29,920 nt of DNA from Nitrospirae bacterium RIFCSPHIGHO2_01_FULL_66_17 (GCA_001803875.1 MHEO01000081.1:28134-58053); one strand, 5' to 3'. Positions 1 through 8,227 are shown, counted from the first letter of the stretch. The notes: generated by a model not told the origin, from the sequence alone. Program-made: numbers and translations.

Positions 1-2
1 TG

Positions 3-1142
3 CCCGGCTACTGGATTCTGTCGCTCATCGTCTACGTCGGCATCTTCTGGTGGGCGGGGCCGCGGCTGGCGTCGGCCTTTGATCAGGCCGTCGACCTGGA
101 GACCGACCTTGCCCCGCTCGCCGGGGTGTTCGCGGTCGTAGAACGACGCGTCCACCACTCGACCCCCGAGTTGGCGGCCGTCCTCGCACCGTTCATGGCG
201 ACGTCCTCCAAGCCCTCGACGGCAACCCGGCGTCTCGCGCGTCTCGTCGCCGCGCTGAACGTCCGCGCCCACCCCCTGGCCCACTTCGCGGTCAATCTGA
301 TCGTCCCGTGGGATCTCTGGTTCGCCGAACGCTTCCGGCTCCTTCACCGCGAGATCGCGGATCGCTTGCCGGTGTGGATCGACCGCCTCGCGCGCGTCGA
401 GGCCGCCGCGGCGCTCGCGCACTGCGCCGACACGCATCCGGATTGGGTCTATCCCCGTATCGAGATCCAATCCGGTTCGGGCGAGGTCCGCGTCGACGTG
501 AACGCCCTCGGCCATCCGCTGCTGCCGGCCGCCAGCCGGGTGACCAACGACTTCACCCTGGCCGGCCTCGGCGCCACGGCGATCATCACGGGGTCGAACA
601 TGTCGGGCAAGAGCACGTTTCTCCGAACGCTCGGCGTCAACCTGTGCCTCGCCGAAGCCGGCGGCTCTGTGTGCGCGAAGGGCTGGAGGTCGCCGTGGAT
701 GCGGTTGTACTGCTGCATCCGGGTAGAGGACTCGCTGGACGGCGGCATTTCGTACTTTTACGCCGAGGTCAAACGTTTAAAGCGCCTGCTCGACGCGGCA
801 CGCGAGGTCGAGCGACCGCCGGTCTTCTTCCTGATCGACGAGATCTTCCGCGGCACGAACAACCGCGAGCGCCTGATCGGCAGCCGCCACTACGTCCGCG
901 CCCTCGGCGAGAGCCACGGCCTGGGCCTGGTGAGCACGCATGATTTGGAGCTGGTCAAACTGGAAGGAGAGAGCGACCGGATCACGACCCACCACTTCCG
1001 CGAAACGGTGGACGAGGGCGGCCTGGCCTTCGACTACCGCCTGCGCCCCGGCCCCTGCCCCACGACGAACGCGCTGAAGATCATGGCACGAGAAGGCCTG
1101 CCGGTTCCGGAGGAGTCGGATCCGCCTTCAATTCGCTCGTGA
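3..1142 (+). CDS. MutS-family ATPase with N-terminal membrane segment (5' truncated by window edge)
   Basis: The open frame runs off the left edge, so this is the C-terminal 379 residues or so. It begins with a strongly hydrophobic stretch (WILSLIVYVGIFWW) followed by a helical linker, then a complete MutS-type ATPase domain: P-loop GSNMSGKST (about bases 591-617), Walker B with VFFLIDEIFRGTNN, and the H-motif LVSTHDLEL near the end. The P-loop has Ser where classical MutS has Gly (GPNMGGKST), as in the membrane-associated MutS-like group. No mismatch-binding domain is visible in the part present. These proteins are poorly characterised and a role in mismatch repair should not be assumed. It converges on ahcY, with a terminator between them. 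Confidence 0.85.
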   Translation, partial: PGYWILSLIVYVGIFWWAGPRLASAFDQAVDLETDLAPLAGVFAVVERRVHHSTPELAAVLAPFMATSSKPSTATRRLARLVAALNVRAHPLAHFAVNLIVPWDLWFAERFRLLHREIADRLPVWIDRLARVEAAAALAHCADTHPDWVYPRIEIQSGSGEVRVDVNALGHPLLPAASRVTNDFTLAGLGATAIITGSNMSGKSTFLRTLGVNLCLAEAGGSVCAKGWRSPWMRLYCCIRVEDSLDGGISYFYAEVKRLKRLLDAAREVERPPVFFLIDEIFRGTNNRERLIGSRHYVRALGESHGLGLVSTHDLELVKLEGESDRITTHHFRETVDEGGLAFDYRLRPGPCPTTNALKIMAREGLPVPEESDPPSIRS

Positions 1143-1149
1143 CGCACGT

Positions 1150-1180
1150 AAAAAAAACGGGGCGACCGGCCGGTCGCCCC
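1150..1180 (-). terminator. Rho-independent terminator of the metK-ahcY operon
   Basis: Perfect 22-bp palindrome at 1159-1180 (11-bp arms beginning GGGGCGACC), followed in the minus direction by eight T (A-tract 1150-1157 on the plus strand). It lies 28 bases past the ahcY stop codon. Confidence 0.9.
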
Positions 1181-1207
1181 GCGAGATTGCAGATCAGCGT
1201 GTGGTGC

Positions 1208-2464
1208 TTACGTCCCCATCTCCCACGACGCCAGGTACTTCTCCTGTTCCTTGGTCAGCTTGTCGATCGTGATCCCCATGCCATCAAGCTTCAGGCGCGC
1301 GATCTCGGAATCGATCTCGGCCGGCACCGGGTAGACGTCCTTCTTGAGTTTCTTCCCCTGCTTGACGACGTACTCGGCGGAGAGGGCCTGGTTGGCGAAG
1401 CTCATGTCCATCACGCTGGCGGGGTGGCCCTCGGCGGACGCGAGGTTGATCAGGCGGCCCTCGCCCAGCAGGTTGATCCGGCGGCCGTCCGATAAGCTGT
1501 ATTCCTCGACGAAATCGCGGATGGTGCGCTTGCGCTTGGACAGCCGCTCCAACGCCGGGATGTCGATCTCGACGTTGAAGTGCCCGGAGTTGGCGATGAT
1601 CGCGCCGTCCTTCATCGCCTCGAAGTGCTCTTTGCGGATGACCTTGACGTCGCCGGTCACCGTGCAGAAGAAGTCGCCGATCGCGGCGGCGTCGGCCATC
1701 GGCATGACGCGGTAGCCGTCCATCACGGCCTCGATCGCCTTGAGCGGGTCGATTTCGGTGACGACGACGTTCGCGCCCAGGCCGTGCGCGCGCATCGCCA
1801 GGCCGCGCCCGCACCAGCCATAGCCCGCGACCACGAAGACCGAACCGGCCAAGAGCCGATTGGTGGCGCGCAGGATGCCGTCGATCGTGCTCTGGCCCGT
1901 GCCGTAGCGGTTATCGAAGAAGTGCTTGGTTTTGGCGTCGTTGACCGAGATGACGGGAAACTTGAGCACGCCTTCCTTCGCCATGCTGCGCAGCCGGATC
2001 ACGCCGGTCGTCGTCTCCTCGGTGCCGCCCACCACGTCCTTCGCCATGTGGCTCCAGTCGCCGTGGAGCTGGGACACGAGATCGGCGCCGTCGTCCATCG
2101 TCACCGCCGGACGGTGCGCCAGCGCGGCCTGCAGGTGTTTGTAATACGTCTTGTTGTCCTCGCCCTTGATCGCAAAGACCGGGATGCCCGCGTGCTTGAC
2201 CAGCGAGGCCGCGACGTCGTCCTGGGTGGAGAGCGGGTTCGACGCGCAGAGCGCGATGTCGGCGCCGCCGGCCTTGAGCGTCTCCATCAGGGTCGCCGTC
2301 TCCGTGGTGACGTGCAGGCACGCGGCCACGCGCACGCCGGCGAGCGGGCGCTCCTTCTTGAACCGCTTGCGGATCAACCGCAAGACCGGCATGTTCTGCT
2401 CCGCCCATTCGATGCGCAACCGACCCTTGTCGGCCAATTCGATGTCTTTGATGTCGTAATCCAT
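1208..2464 (-). CDS. ahcY: Adenosylhomocysteinase (S-adenosyl-L-homocysteine hydrolase)
   Basis: NAD-dependent cytosolic enzyme that splits S-adenosylhomocysteine into adenosine and homocysteine, relieving product inhibition of methyltransferases. At 418 residues it is the shorter form without the roughly 40-residue insertion found in many proteobacterial and eukaryotic enzymes. Visible motifs are HVTTETATLMETL and ASNPLSTQDDVAA in the substrate domain and the Rossmann segment FVVAGYGWCGRGLA (GYGxCGxG). The C terminus ends EKYLASWEMGT rather than with the longer KYRY-type tail. The ATG is preceded by GAGGAG with a short spacer. It starts 26 bases after the metK stop, so the two are surely co-transcribed, placing SAM synthesis and SAH recycling in one operon. 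Confidence 0.97.
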   Translation of the reverse strand: MDYDIKDIELADKGRLRIEWAEQNMPVLRLIRKRFKKERPLAGVRVAACLHVTTETATLMETLKAGGADIALCASNPLSTQDDVAASLVKHAGIPVFAIKGEDNKTYYKHLQAALAHRPAVTMDDGADLVSQLHGDWSHMAKDVVGGTEETTTGVIRLRSMAKEGVLKFPVISVNDAKTKHFFDNRYGTGQSTIDGILRATNRLLAGSVFVVAGYGWCGRGLAMRAHGLGANVVVTEIDPLKAIEAVMDGYRVMPMADAAAIGDFFCTVTGDVKVIRKEHFEAMKDGAIIANSGHFNVEIDIPALERLSKRKRTIRDFVEEYSLSDGRRINLLGEGRLINLASAEGHPASVMDMSFANQALSAEYVVKQGKKLKKDVYPVPAEIDSEIARLKLDGMGITIDKLTKEQEKYLASWEMGT

Positions 2465-2490
2465 GTGGCTCCTCGTAGTCCGTCGTGTCC

Positions 2491-3642
2491 TTACAATCCG
2501 GCTTCTTTTTTGATCGTCTCGGCCAGGTCGGTGCGTTCCCAGGTGAACTCGGGTTCCTGGCGGCCGAAGTGGCCGTATGCCGCCGTCTTCTTATAGATGG
2601 GACGCCGCAGCTTCAAGTGATCGATCATGCCCTTCGGCGTCATCGGGAAATGCGCCCGGACCAGCTTGATCATCTTCTCCTGCGGAATCTTGCCCGTCTT
2701 GAAGGTGTCCACCAGAATCGACACCGGATCCGGCACGCCGATCGCGTAGGCGAGCTGCACCTCGCACTTGTCGCACAGGCCCGCTGCGACCAGATTCTTC
2801 GCGATGTAGCGCGCCATGTACGAGGCCGAGCGGTCCACCTTGCTCGGATCCTTCCCGGAAAACGCGCCGCCGCCGTGGCTTCCGACGCCGCCGTAGGTGT
2901 CCACGATGATCTTGCGCCCCGTAACGCCTGTGTCGCCCTGGGGCCCCCCGACGACGAATCGGCCCGTGGGGTTGACGTGATACGTGATCCGCTCCTCGTC
3001 GAGCAGCGCCTTGGGAATGATGGGCTTGATGACCTTCTCGATGATATCCTCGCGGATTTCCTTCAGCGCCACGTCCGGGCTGTGCTGGGTCGAGATCACC
3101 ACGGTCTCGACGCACGACGGCTTGCCGTCCTTGTACTCGATCGTGACCTGGGACTTCCCGTCTGGCCGGAGATAGGGCAGGATTTCCTTGCGGCGCATCT
3201 CGGTGAGCCGGCGCGTCAGCTTGTGGGCAAGAAGGATGGGCATCGGCATGAGCTCGGGCGTCTCGTTGGTCGCGTAGCCGAACATCAGCCCCTGATCCCC
3301 CGCCCCTCCCGTGTCCACTCCCATGGCGATGTCCGGCGACTGCGAGTGGATGGACGTGATCACCGAACAGGTTTCGTAATCGAACCCGTACTTCGCCCGG
3401 GTATAGCCGATGTCCCTGATCGTCTCACGGACGATGTCCGGGATCTCGACGTACACGTCGGTCGTGATCTCGCCCGCCACGAAGGCCAGGCCGGTCGTCA
3501 CCAGCGTCTCGCACGCCACCCGGCACATCGGGTCCTCGGCGATGATGGCATCCAGAATGGCATCGGAAATTTGGTCTGCAATCTTGTCGGGATGACCCTC
3601 GGTCACCGACTCCGACGTGAAGAGGAAATTGACACGACTCAT
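2491..3642 (-). CDS. metK: S-adenosylmethionine synthetase (methionine adenosyltransferase)
   Basis: Cytosolic enzyme making SAM from methionine and ATP. The 383-residue product has the expected length and motifs: N-terminal FTSESVTEGHPDKIADQISD, GAGDQGLMFGYA, and GGAFSGKDPSKVDRSASY with KDPSKVDRS for phosphate and Mg/K binding. The frame is open further upstream to 3747, but the ATG at 3642 fits best: it is preceded by AGGAGG with a six-base spacer and begins MSRVNFLFTSES, as the family does. First gene of the metK-ahcY operon. The leader is only about 45 bases, too short for a SAM riboswitch, and none was seen. Confidence 0.97.
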   Translation of the reverse strand: MSRVNFLFTSESVTEGHPDKIADQISDAILDAIIAEDPMCRVACETLVTTGLAFVAGEITTDVYVEIPDIVRETIRDIGYTRAKYGFDYETCSVITSIHSQSPDIAMGVDTGGAGDQGLMFGYATNETPELMPMPILLAHKLTRRLTEMRRKEILPYLRPDGKSQVTIEYKDGKPSCVETVVISTQHSPDVALKEIREDIIEKVIKPIIPKALLDEERITYHVNPTGRFVVGGPQGDTGVTGRKIIVDTYGGVGSHGGGAFSGKDPSKVDRSASYMARYIAKNLVAAGLCDKCEVQLAYAIGVPDPVSILVDTFKTGKIPQEKMIKLVRAHFPMTPKGMIDHLKLRRPIYKKTAAYGHFGRQEPEFTWERTDLAETIKKEAGL

Positions 3643-3690
3643 GCCTTGCCTCCTTGGAACGAACACATCGTGGCGGAAAAAAGTGGCTCC

Positions 3691-3720
3691 ATGATACGCA
3701 AAAGCGACGACGTTGCGCAA
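3691..3720 (-). promoter_or_regulatory. Probable sigma-70 promoter of metK-ahcY
   Basis: On the minus strand TTGCGC (3715-3720), an 18-bp spacer, then TATCAT (3691-3696), about 45 bases before the metK ATG. Both boxes are near consensus, but no transcript data support it. Confidence 0.5.
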
Positions 3721-3793
3721 GCAAAAAGTTCCGCGGATCGCCGGCACTGGAGCACTGACCCGTTACGGCCCGCATTCATTCCGCCGGCGGCGT

Positions 3794-3822
3794 TTGAAAT
3801 TTCGCCGTCATTCTGGCATGAT
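3794..3822 (+). promoter_or_regulatory. Probable promoter of the CcsA/HemX-like gene, close to leaderless
   Basis: TTGAAA (3794-3799), 17-bp spacer, CATGAT (3817-3822). The expected start site, about seven bases on, falls at or next to the ATG at 3830, and no Shine-Dalgarno sequence precedes that ATG. Confidence 0.4.
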
Positions 3823-3829
3823 CCGCCGC

Positions 3830-4651
3830 ATGCCTCTGGCCGCAATCGCCGTCCTCCACGCCGGCACGCTCATCCTGTACTTCGCCAGCGCCTTTCTGTA
3901 CCTCGTCGACTTGAATCGCCGCGGCCGCACGCTCGTATGGGCGCGGTCGCTCGTCATCGCCGCGTTCGGCTTCAACAGCCTCATCTTCCTGCTCGACCTG
4001 GCGCTGAAAGGCGGATTTCCCGCGATCGGCCTCCGGGAAGGGTTCGCGCTCCTCGCGTGGGCGCTGGCCCTGCTGTTCATCCTGATCGAGTGGGCGTACG
4101 GCATCAGCAGCCTGGGCGCGTTCGTGGTCCCGGTCATCTTTTTCTCGGCCGCCGCCGCGTCGATCTTCCACCCCGGCGGGGGGGAGGTGGCCAGGGAGCA
4201 GTGGAACCTCTGGCTCAATCTGCACATCGCGCTCGTCTTCCTGGGCCACGCCGCGTTCGCGCTCGCGGCCACCCTCGGCGTGATGTACCTCGTCCAGGAG
4301 AAGCACCTCAAGCAAAAGCGCTTCACCCCGCTGTTTTTCCGCCTGGGCGCGGTGGGGGAACTCGACACGGTGCTGTACCGCACGATCGTGCTGGGCTTTC
4401 CGCTGCTGACGCTCGGAATCTTGAGCGGCGCCGTGTACTCGAGAATCGAACGCGGCGTCTTCTGGGCGTTCACTCCGAAAGAGCTGTGGTCGCTCGCGGC
4501 GTGGGCAATCTACGCCGTGCTCCTGTATGGCCACCGCGCCTACGGCTGGCACGGGCGGAAGGCCGCGTTCTTCGCCATCGCGGGATTCATCGCCTATCTC
4601 CTCGCGTACCTCGGTCTCAAACTCGCGTCCTGGGCCGTCGGAACCGGCTAG
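3830..4651 (+). CDS. CcsA/HemX-like integral membrane protein (cytochrome c assembly family)
   Basis: A 273-residue polytopic protein with about eight hydrophobic segments. The family (PF01578) contains CcsA/ResC of system II cytochrome c maturation, which handles haem, and HemX, linked to haem synthesis. Seen here are a conserved His in a membrane helix (HIALVFLGHAAFALA) and the C-terminal motif FWAFTPKELWSL, a variant of the family's tryptophan-rich WGxxWxWDPKE loop in which two of the aromatic positions differ. That divergence favours the HemX-like branch, but no hemA or hemC gene follows. I chose the ATG at 3830 because the promoter would start transcription there; the ATG at 3818 lies inside the -10 box. 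It converges on the sigma factor gene. Confidence 0.75.
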   Translation: MPLAAIAVLHAGTLILYFASAFLYLVDLNRRGRTLVWARSLVIAAFGFNSLIFLLDLALKGGFPAIGLREGFALLAWALALLFILIEWAYGISSLGAFVVPVIFFSAAAASIFHPGGGEVAREQWNLWLNLHIALVFLGHAAFALAATLGVMYLVQEKHLKQKRFTPLFFRLGAVGELDTVLYRTIVLGFPLLTLGILSGAVYSRIERGVFWAFTPKELWSLAAWAIYAVLLYGHRAYGWHGRKAAFFAIAGFIAYLLAYLGLKLASWAVGTG

Positions 4652-4674
4652 AAACCCGTCCGAGTATGGGTGGT

Positions 4675-4799
4675 GGAGCCTGTTCAGGAATGGTCAGATG
4701 CAAGGCGGAGCAAGGAATCCCCCCGGAGCGTACTGGGTCGTACGTGAGGAGGGATTCCGCAGCGACAACGCCGCAGATGGCCATTCATGGACAGGCTCC
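4675..4799 (+). repeat. Hairpin-like repeat element, copy 1 (125 bp with terminal inverted repeats)
   Basis: The element begins GGAGCCTGTTCAGGAATGG and ends with the reverse complement of GGAGCCTGTCCATGAATGG, so 17 of 19 terminal bases pair. A nested inner repeat (GGAATCC ... GGATTCC) lets the whole unit fold back on itself. A second copy lies in opposite orientation at 23114-23269, with about 90% identity outside one insertion. No transposase is encoded, so it resembles a MITE or REP-type element. It sits in the gap between two convergent genes. Confidence 0.85.
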
Positions 4800-4810
4800 T
4801 AAACGCGAAG

Positions 4811-4834
4811 AGGGGCGCGGCAGGCCGCGCCCCT
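4811..4834 (-). terminator. Candidate terminator hairpin for the sigma factor gene
   Basis: Perfect 10-bp stem (AGGGGCGCGG and its complement) with a four-base loop, 20 bases past the sigma factor stop codon. The following minus-strand sequence (CTTCGCGTTT) has only a weak T-tract, so termination may be inefficient or Rho-assisted. Confidence 0.55.
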
Positions 4835-4854
4835 CCCGATAGTCGCCCAGGGGA

Positions 4855-6168
4855 TTATCCCCTAAGAGTCTGAAGCTTCTTGAGCCGCTCCGGGTAGCGG
4901 AGCTTCTTCAGCGCCTGACTTTCGATCTGCCGCACGCGCTCGCGGGTGATGCCCATCACGGTCCCGATCTCTTCCAGCGTCGATTCCTTGGCCCCGCCCA
5001 GGCCGAAGCGCATCTTGATGACCAACGCTTCCTTCGGCGTCAGGGTGTCGAGGATGTCGGCCAGCCGCTGCGAGACCTCGGTGGTCAGCACGCGATCGTA
5101 GGGCGACGGCGAGACTTCGTCGCGGATCAGATCCTGCAACTGAAGCTCTTCCCCGCCGACCGGGTCCTGCAACCCGAGCGGCTCCTGGACGACCCGGAGA
5201 ATCTCCTCGACCTTCTTCGCGGGAATGCCCGTGCGCTTCGCGATTTCCTTCGAGGTGGGCGCGCGCGACAATTCCTGCTTGAGCGCCTGCAGCGCCGTGA
5301 GAATCTTGTGGAACGCCTCGGTCAGGTGGACCGGGATGCGGATCGTCCGCGACTGATCGGCCAGGGCGCGGGTGATACCCTGCCGGATCCACCACGTGGC
5401 GTACGTGCTGAATTTGAACCCCTTCTCGTACTTGAACCGCGTGATCGCCCGCATGAGACCCATGTTGCCCTCCTGGATCAAGTCCAGGAGCGCCAGGCCC
5501 CGGCCCATATACCGCTTGGCGATACTGATGACCAGCTTGAGGTTGGCCTCGACGAGCTCCTTCGTCGCCTGGGTGATGATGGCCTCGCCGCGGACGACCT
5601 GCGCGTCCCACCGGCGCAGAGTTTTGACGTCCACCCCGGCCGTCCGGCACCGCCGTTCCCACCGCTCGCGGACCGGCGCGTCCTTGGCGTCTTTCCCGGC
5701 CGTCAGGCCGACCAGGGTCCGGATCAGCGCGACCAGCGGCTTCTGGGCCGACGGGACCGCGGCGGAAATCGACTCCGCGACCGTCACGAGCCGCGCGTCG
5801 TCCTCCGGCGTGAAGAACCGCTTGAGCTGCTCGAGCGCCTCCCCGTCCTTCGGACGGATCTCGTGGATCACCTCGGCCAGGAGTTGGAGTCCCCGCTCGA
5901 GCCGCTTAAACGTGAGCGTCTCGGCCTCCTTCGTCAGGAGCTCCTTCTTCCCCATCGTCCGGAAGTACACCCAGATGAGGTCTTCGGTGGTCTCCTGCTC
6001 CTGAGTCTCGGCTTCCGGTTCCTTTTCCTCGGGCTCGGCGTCCGCCGGCGTGGGGGCGCCCACCGAAACCCTCACGAGGTCCTGGGACATCTCATCCAGC
6101 TCAACGTCGTCCTTCACTGGGGCCGCCTCGGCCACCGTCCCGATATCCTTTGTCGATGACACCAACAT
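4855..6168 (-). CDS. RNA polymerase sigma-70 family factor (RpoD-like, lacks region 1.1)
   Basis: A 437-residue sigma factor. Region 1.2 (about residues 62-85) reads DLIWVYFRTMGKKELLT, diverging from the usual DPVRxYLxxMG. Residues 90-200 are a variable, charged non-conserved region. Region 2 (204-274) is near-canonical, including YATWWIRQGITRALADQSRT, the segment that reads and melts the -10 box. Region 3 spans about 284-360 and region 4 about 373-432, with TLEEIGTVMGITRERVRQIE for -35 recognition. Regions 2.4 and 4.2 match housekeeping sigma factors, so TTGACA/TATAAT-like promoters are expected. The acidic N terminus replaces region 1.1. It could be the principal factor or a group 2 paralogue (RpoS-like); sequence alone does not settle it. 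ATG preceded by GGGAGA. Confidence 0.9.
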   Translation of the reverse strand: MLVSSTKDIGTVAEAAPVKDDVELDEMSQDLVRVSVGAPTPADAEPEEKEPEAETQEQETTEDLIWVYFRTMGKKELLTKEAETLTFKRLERGLQLLAEVIHEIRPKDGEALEQLKRFFTPEDDARLVTVAESISAAVPSAQKPLVALIRTLVGLTAGKDAKDAPVRERWERRCRTAGVDVKTLRRWDAQVVRGEAIITQATKELVEANLKLVISIAKRYMGRGLALLDLIQEGNMGLMRAITRFKYEKGFKFSTYATWWIRQGITRALADQSRTIRIPVHLTEAFHKILTALQALKQELSRAPTSKEIAKRTGIPAKKVEEILRVVQEPLGLQDPVGGEELQLQDLIRDEVSPSPYDRVLTTEVSQRLADILDTLTPKEALVIKMRFGLGGAKESTLEEIGTVMGITRERVRQIESQALKKLRYPERLKKLQTLRG

Positions 6169-6325
6169 GGTTGTCTCCCGTTAACGTCTCTCTCCTGTCG
6201 CGTACATCGAGGGAACGCCGCAACGCGTGACGGCAACCCCCAGCGCGCGGGCCTCCCTGGTCCGCTCGGCTTCGGCTCGCGGTGAAGAGTGAGCGCTACA
6301 GCTGTACGTTGGACAGGAGGTTACT

Positions 6326-6355
6326 ATTGTAGCAACCGACGAGGGGGGTCTGCAA
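6326..6355 (-). promoter_or_regulatory. Sigma-70 promoter of the sigma factor gene
   Basis: TTGCAG (6350-6355), 18-bp spacer, TACAAT (6326-6331) on the minus strand, giving a leader of about 150 bases. Nothing else was recognised in the 217-bp gap 6169-6385. Confidence 0.55.
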
Positions 6356-6385
6356 GAGAAAAAATAAGAAGGAAAAACAATGACT

Positions 6386-7012
6386 TCACTGCAAAAGACG
6401 TTTTTTAAGCTCTCGAACCTCCTGCTCCAGGGCCTCCAGTCGTTCATTGACCGGATCGGGCAACTGGGTGTGGTTCAGGGTGGTCTCCGGGGCGTCGACC
6501 TCGCTTTTGATGACCCTTCCCGGCACGCCGACCACCGTGGAATGCGCGGGCACGGGCCGCAGGACCACCGAATTGGCGCCGATTTTGACGTGGTCGCCGA
6601 TCACGATCGGCCCCAACACCTTGGCGCCGGCCCCCACCACGACGTGGTTGCCCAGCGTCGGGTGGCGTTTGCCGCGCTCCTTGCCGGTTCCCCCCAGCGT
6701 CACCCCTTGGAAGACGATCACGTTCTCCCCGATCTCGCTCGTTTCGCCGATCACCACCCCCATGCCGTGGTCGATGAAAAAGCCGGGGCCGATCCGCGCG
6801 GCGGGATGGATCTCCACGCCCGTCAGAAACCGCCCGATCTGCGACAGCCACCGCGGAATCAACCGAAGGCCGAGGCGCCAGAGCCCATGCGACACGCGGT
6901 GCAACAGAATCGCGTGAAATCCAGAATAGGTCAGCAGGACCTCGATCAGGCCGGTCGCGGCGGGGTCCCGCTCGAAGACCGCCGCCAGATCGCGCTTCAC
7001 CACGCTCCACAT
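6386..7012 (-). CDS. cysE: Serine O-acetyltransferase
   Basis: Transfers acetyl from acetyl-CoA to serine to make O-acetylserine, the precursor of cysteine. The 208-residue protein has a helical N-terminal domain, then a left-handed beta-helix of hexapeptide repeats from GVEIHPAARIG to VGVPGRVIKS, with the active-site segment FFIDHGMGVVIGE and the loop GVTLGGTGKERGKRHP. The C terminus (NERLEALEQEVRELKKRL) is a coiled coil, an addition seen in short bacterial CysE forms. The ATG at 7012 overlaps the ispF stop by one base (TGATG); a GTG at 7015 is also possible. Last gene of the htrA-PIN-ispD-ispF-cysE operon. Confidence 0.93.
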   Translation of the reverse strand: MWSVVKRDLAAVFERDPAATGLIEVLLTYSGFHAILLHRVSHGLWRLGLRLIPRWLSQIGRFLTGVEIHPAARIGPGFFIDHGMGVVIGETSEIGENVIVFQGVTLGGTGKERGKRHPTLGNHVVVGAGAKVLGPIVIGDHVKIGANSVVLRPVPAHSTVVGVPGRVIKSEVDAPETTLNHTQLPDPVNERLEALEQEVRELKKRLLQ

Positions 7013-7497
7013 CACGGGGCGTCCACCCGCTCAAGGAGGCACACCGCCTGGGCGGCAATCCCCTCGCCGCGCCCCAGACTGCCCAGTCGCTCGTGCGTCG
7101 TGGCCTTGACGCTCACCCCCGACTCCGGCAGCCGAAGCGCCTTGCCGATCGCGGCGCGCATCCCCGGCACGAACGGGGCCAACCTCGGCGCCTCGGCGAT
7201 CACCACGGCGTCGACGTTGACCACGCGCCAGCCCGACTCCTCCACGAGGTTCGCGACGGCCTCCAGCAGCCGGACGCTCGACGCGTCCCGGTAGCGGGGA
7301 TCGGTGTCGGGAAAATGCCGCCCCAGATCGCCCTGCGCCGCCGCCCCCAGGACCGCGTCGCCGATCGCGTGCAGCAGGACGTCGGCGTCCGAATGGCCGT
7401 CCAGACCGCGATCGAACGGAATCGAGATCCCGCCGATGATCAGCGGTCGCCCGGCCACGAGGGGATGGACGTCGTATCCGATGCCGACCCGCATCAT
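7012..7497 (-). CDS. ispF: 2-C-methyl-D-erythritol 2,4-cyclodiphosphate synthase
   Basis: Fifth step of the MEP isoprenoid pathway, cyclising CDP-methylerythritol phosphate with release of CMP. At 161 residues it has the normal length. Motifs are GYDVHPL (metal-binding Asp and His), GHSDADVLLHAIGDA with the third metal ligand His, GDLGRHFPDTDP, and the C-terminal KATTHERLGSLGRGEGIAAQA for the nucleotide. Two adjacent ATG codons (7497 and 7494) could start it and no strong ribosome site is seen. It lies 13 bases after ispD, the usual pairing of these two genes. Confidence 0.96.
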   Translation of the reverse strand: MMRVGIGYDVHPLVAGRPLIIGGISIPFDRGLDGHSDADVLLHAIGDAVLGAAAQGDLGRHFPDTDPRYRDASSVRLLEAVANLVEESGWRVVNVDAVVIAEAPRLAPFVPGMRAAIGKALRLPESGVSVKATTHERLGSLGRGEGIAAQAVCLLERVDAP

Positions 7498-7510
7498 CGC
7501 GCGGACACCG

Positions 7511-8209
7511 TCACCGCCCCGGCTCGCCGACGGCGACGACGTCCTCCGCGACGCGGAGATCCCCGGCCCTCGTGATCTTCAGATTCGAGGGGTCGCCCTC
7601 GACCAAGGTGACGGGATGCCCGAGTCGCTCGACGAGGCTCGCGTCGTCGGTGCCGAGAAACCCGTCGGCGGCGGCCCGCGCGCACGCCTCGACGATCAGG
7701 TCGCGTCGAAAGGCCTGGGGCGTCTGCGCCGCCCAGAGCCCCTCGCGCTCGACCGTCGCGAGACCGCGCCCGTCGGGCGAACGCCGCTTGAGCGTGTCGA
7801 CCACGGGGAGCGCCGCGATCGCCGCGCCCGACGACTCGGCCGCGGCCAGGACCCGGCGGATCAGCCCGGCGGTGACGAAAGGACGGGCGGCATCGTGGAT
7901 GACGACGATCGACGCGTCGGCCCCCAGGGCGCGCAGCCCGGCGGCCACCGACGCCTGACGCGACGCGCCGCCGGCCACGATCCGGGTCGCCTTGGACACC
8001 CCGTACCGCGCCACGATCTCATCCCGGCACGAGGTTTCCTCCCCGGCGGGCACGACGACCACGATCGCGTCGATGTCATCGCTGGATTGAAACACGGCGA
8101 GGGTTCTGGCCAGCATCGGCACGCCGGCCAGCGGGAGAAACTGCTTGGGTCGGGCCCCGCCGATCCGCGTCCCGCGGCCGGCTGCGGGGATGAGCGCGGT
8201 GACGCTCAC
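7511..8209 (-). CDS. ispD: 2-C-methyl-D-erythritol 4-phosphate cytidylyltransferase
   Basis: Third MEP-pathway step: attaches CMP from CTP to methylerythritol phosphate. The 232-residue product starts with the nucleotidyltransferase loop ALIPAAGRGTRIGGARPKQFLPLAG and has GGASRQASVAAGL, the metal/substrate segment VVIHDAARPFV and AAQTPQAFR, all typical of IspD. The start is a GTG, 18 bases after the PIN/TRAM gene, with no clear Shine-Dalgarno sequence, so translation probably relies on re-initiation from the upstream gene. Confidence 0.95.
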   Translation of the reverse strand: MSVTALIPAAGRGTRIGGARPKQFLPLAGVPMLARTLAVFQSSDDIDAIVVVVPAGEETSCRDEIVARYGVSKATRIVAGGASRQASVAAGLRALGADASIVVIHDAARPFVTAGLIRRVLAAAESSGAAIAALPVVDTLKRRSPDGRGLATVEREGLWAAQTPQAFRRDLIVEACARAAADGFLGTDDASLVERLGHPVTLVEGDPSNLKITRAGDLRVAEDVVAVGEPGR

Positions 8210-8227
8210 CGGGCGGAGGACCGACGG

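Noticed and set aside
3643..3690. SAM or SAH riboswitch ahead of metK or ahcY
   Set aside because: The metK leader is about 45 bases and the metK-ahcY gap 26 bases; no riboswitch-like folding or conserved core was found.
2485..4842. 785-residue plus-strand open frame across metK
   Set aside because: Antisense to metK and out of frame with the CcsA/HemX-like gene; composition is the Arg/His/Asp-rich pattern of shadow frames in GC-rich DNA.
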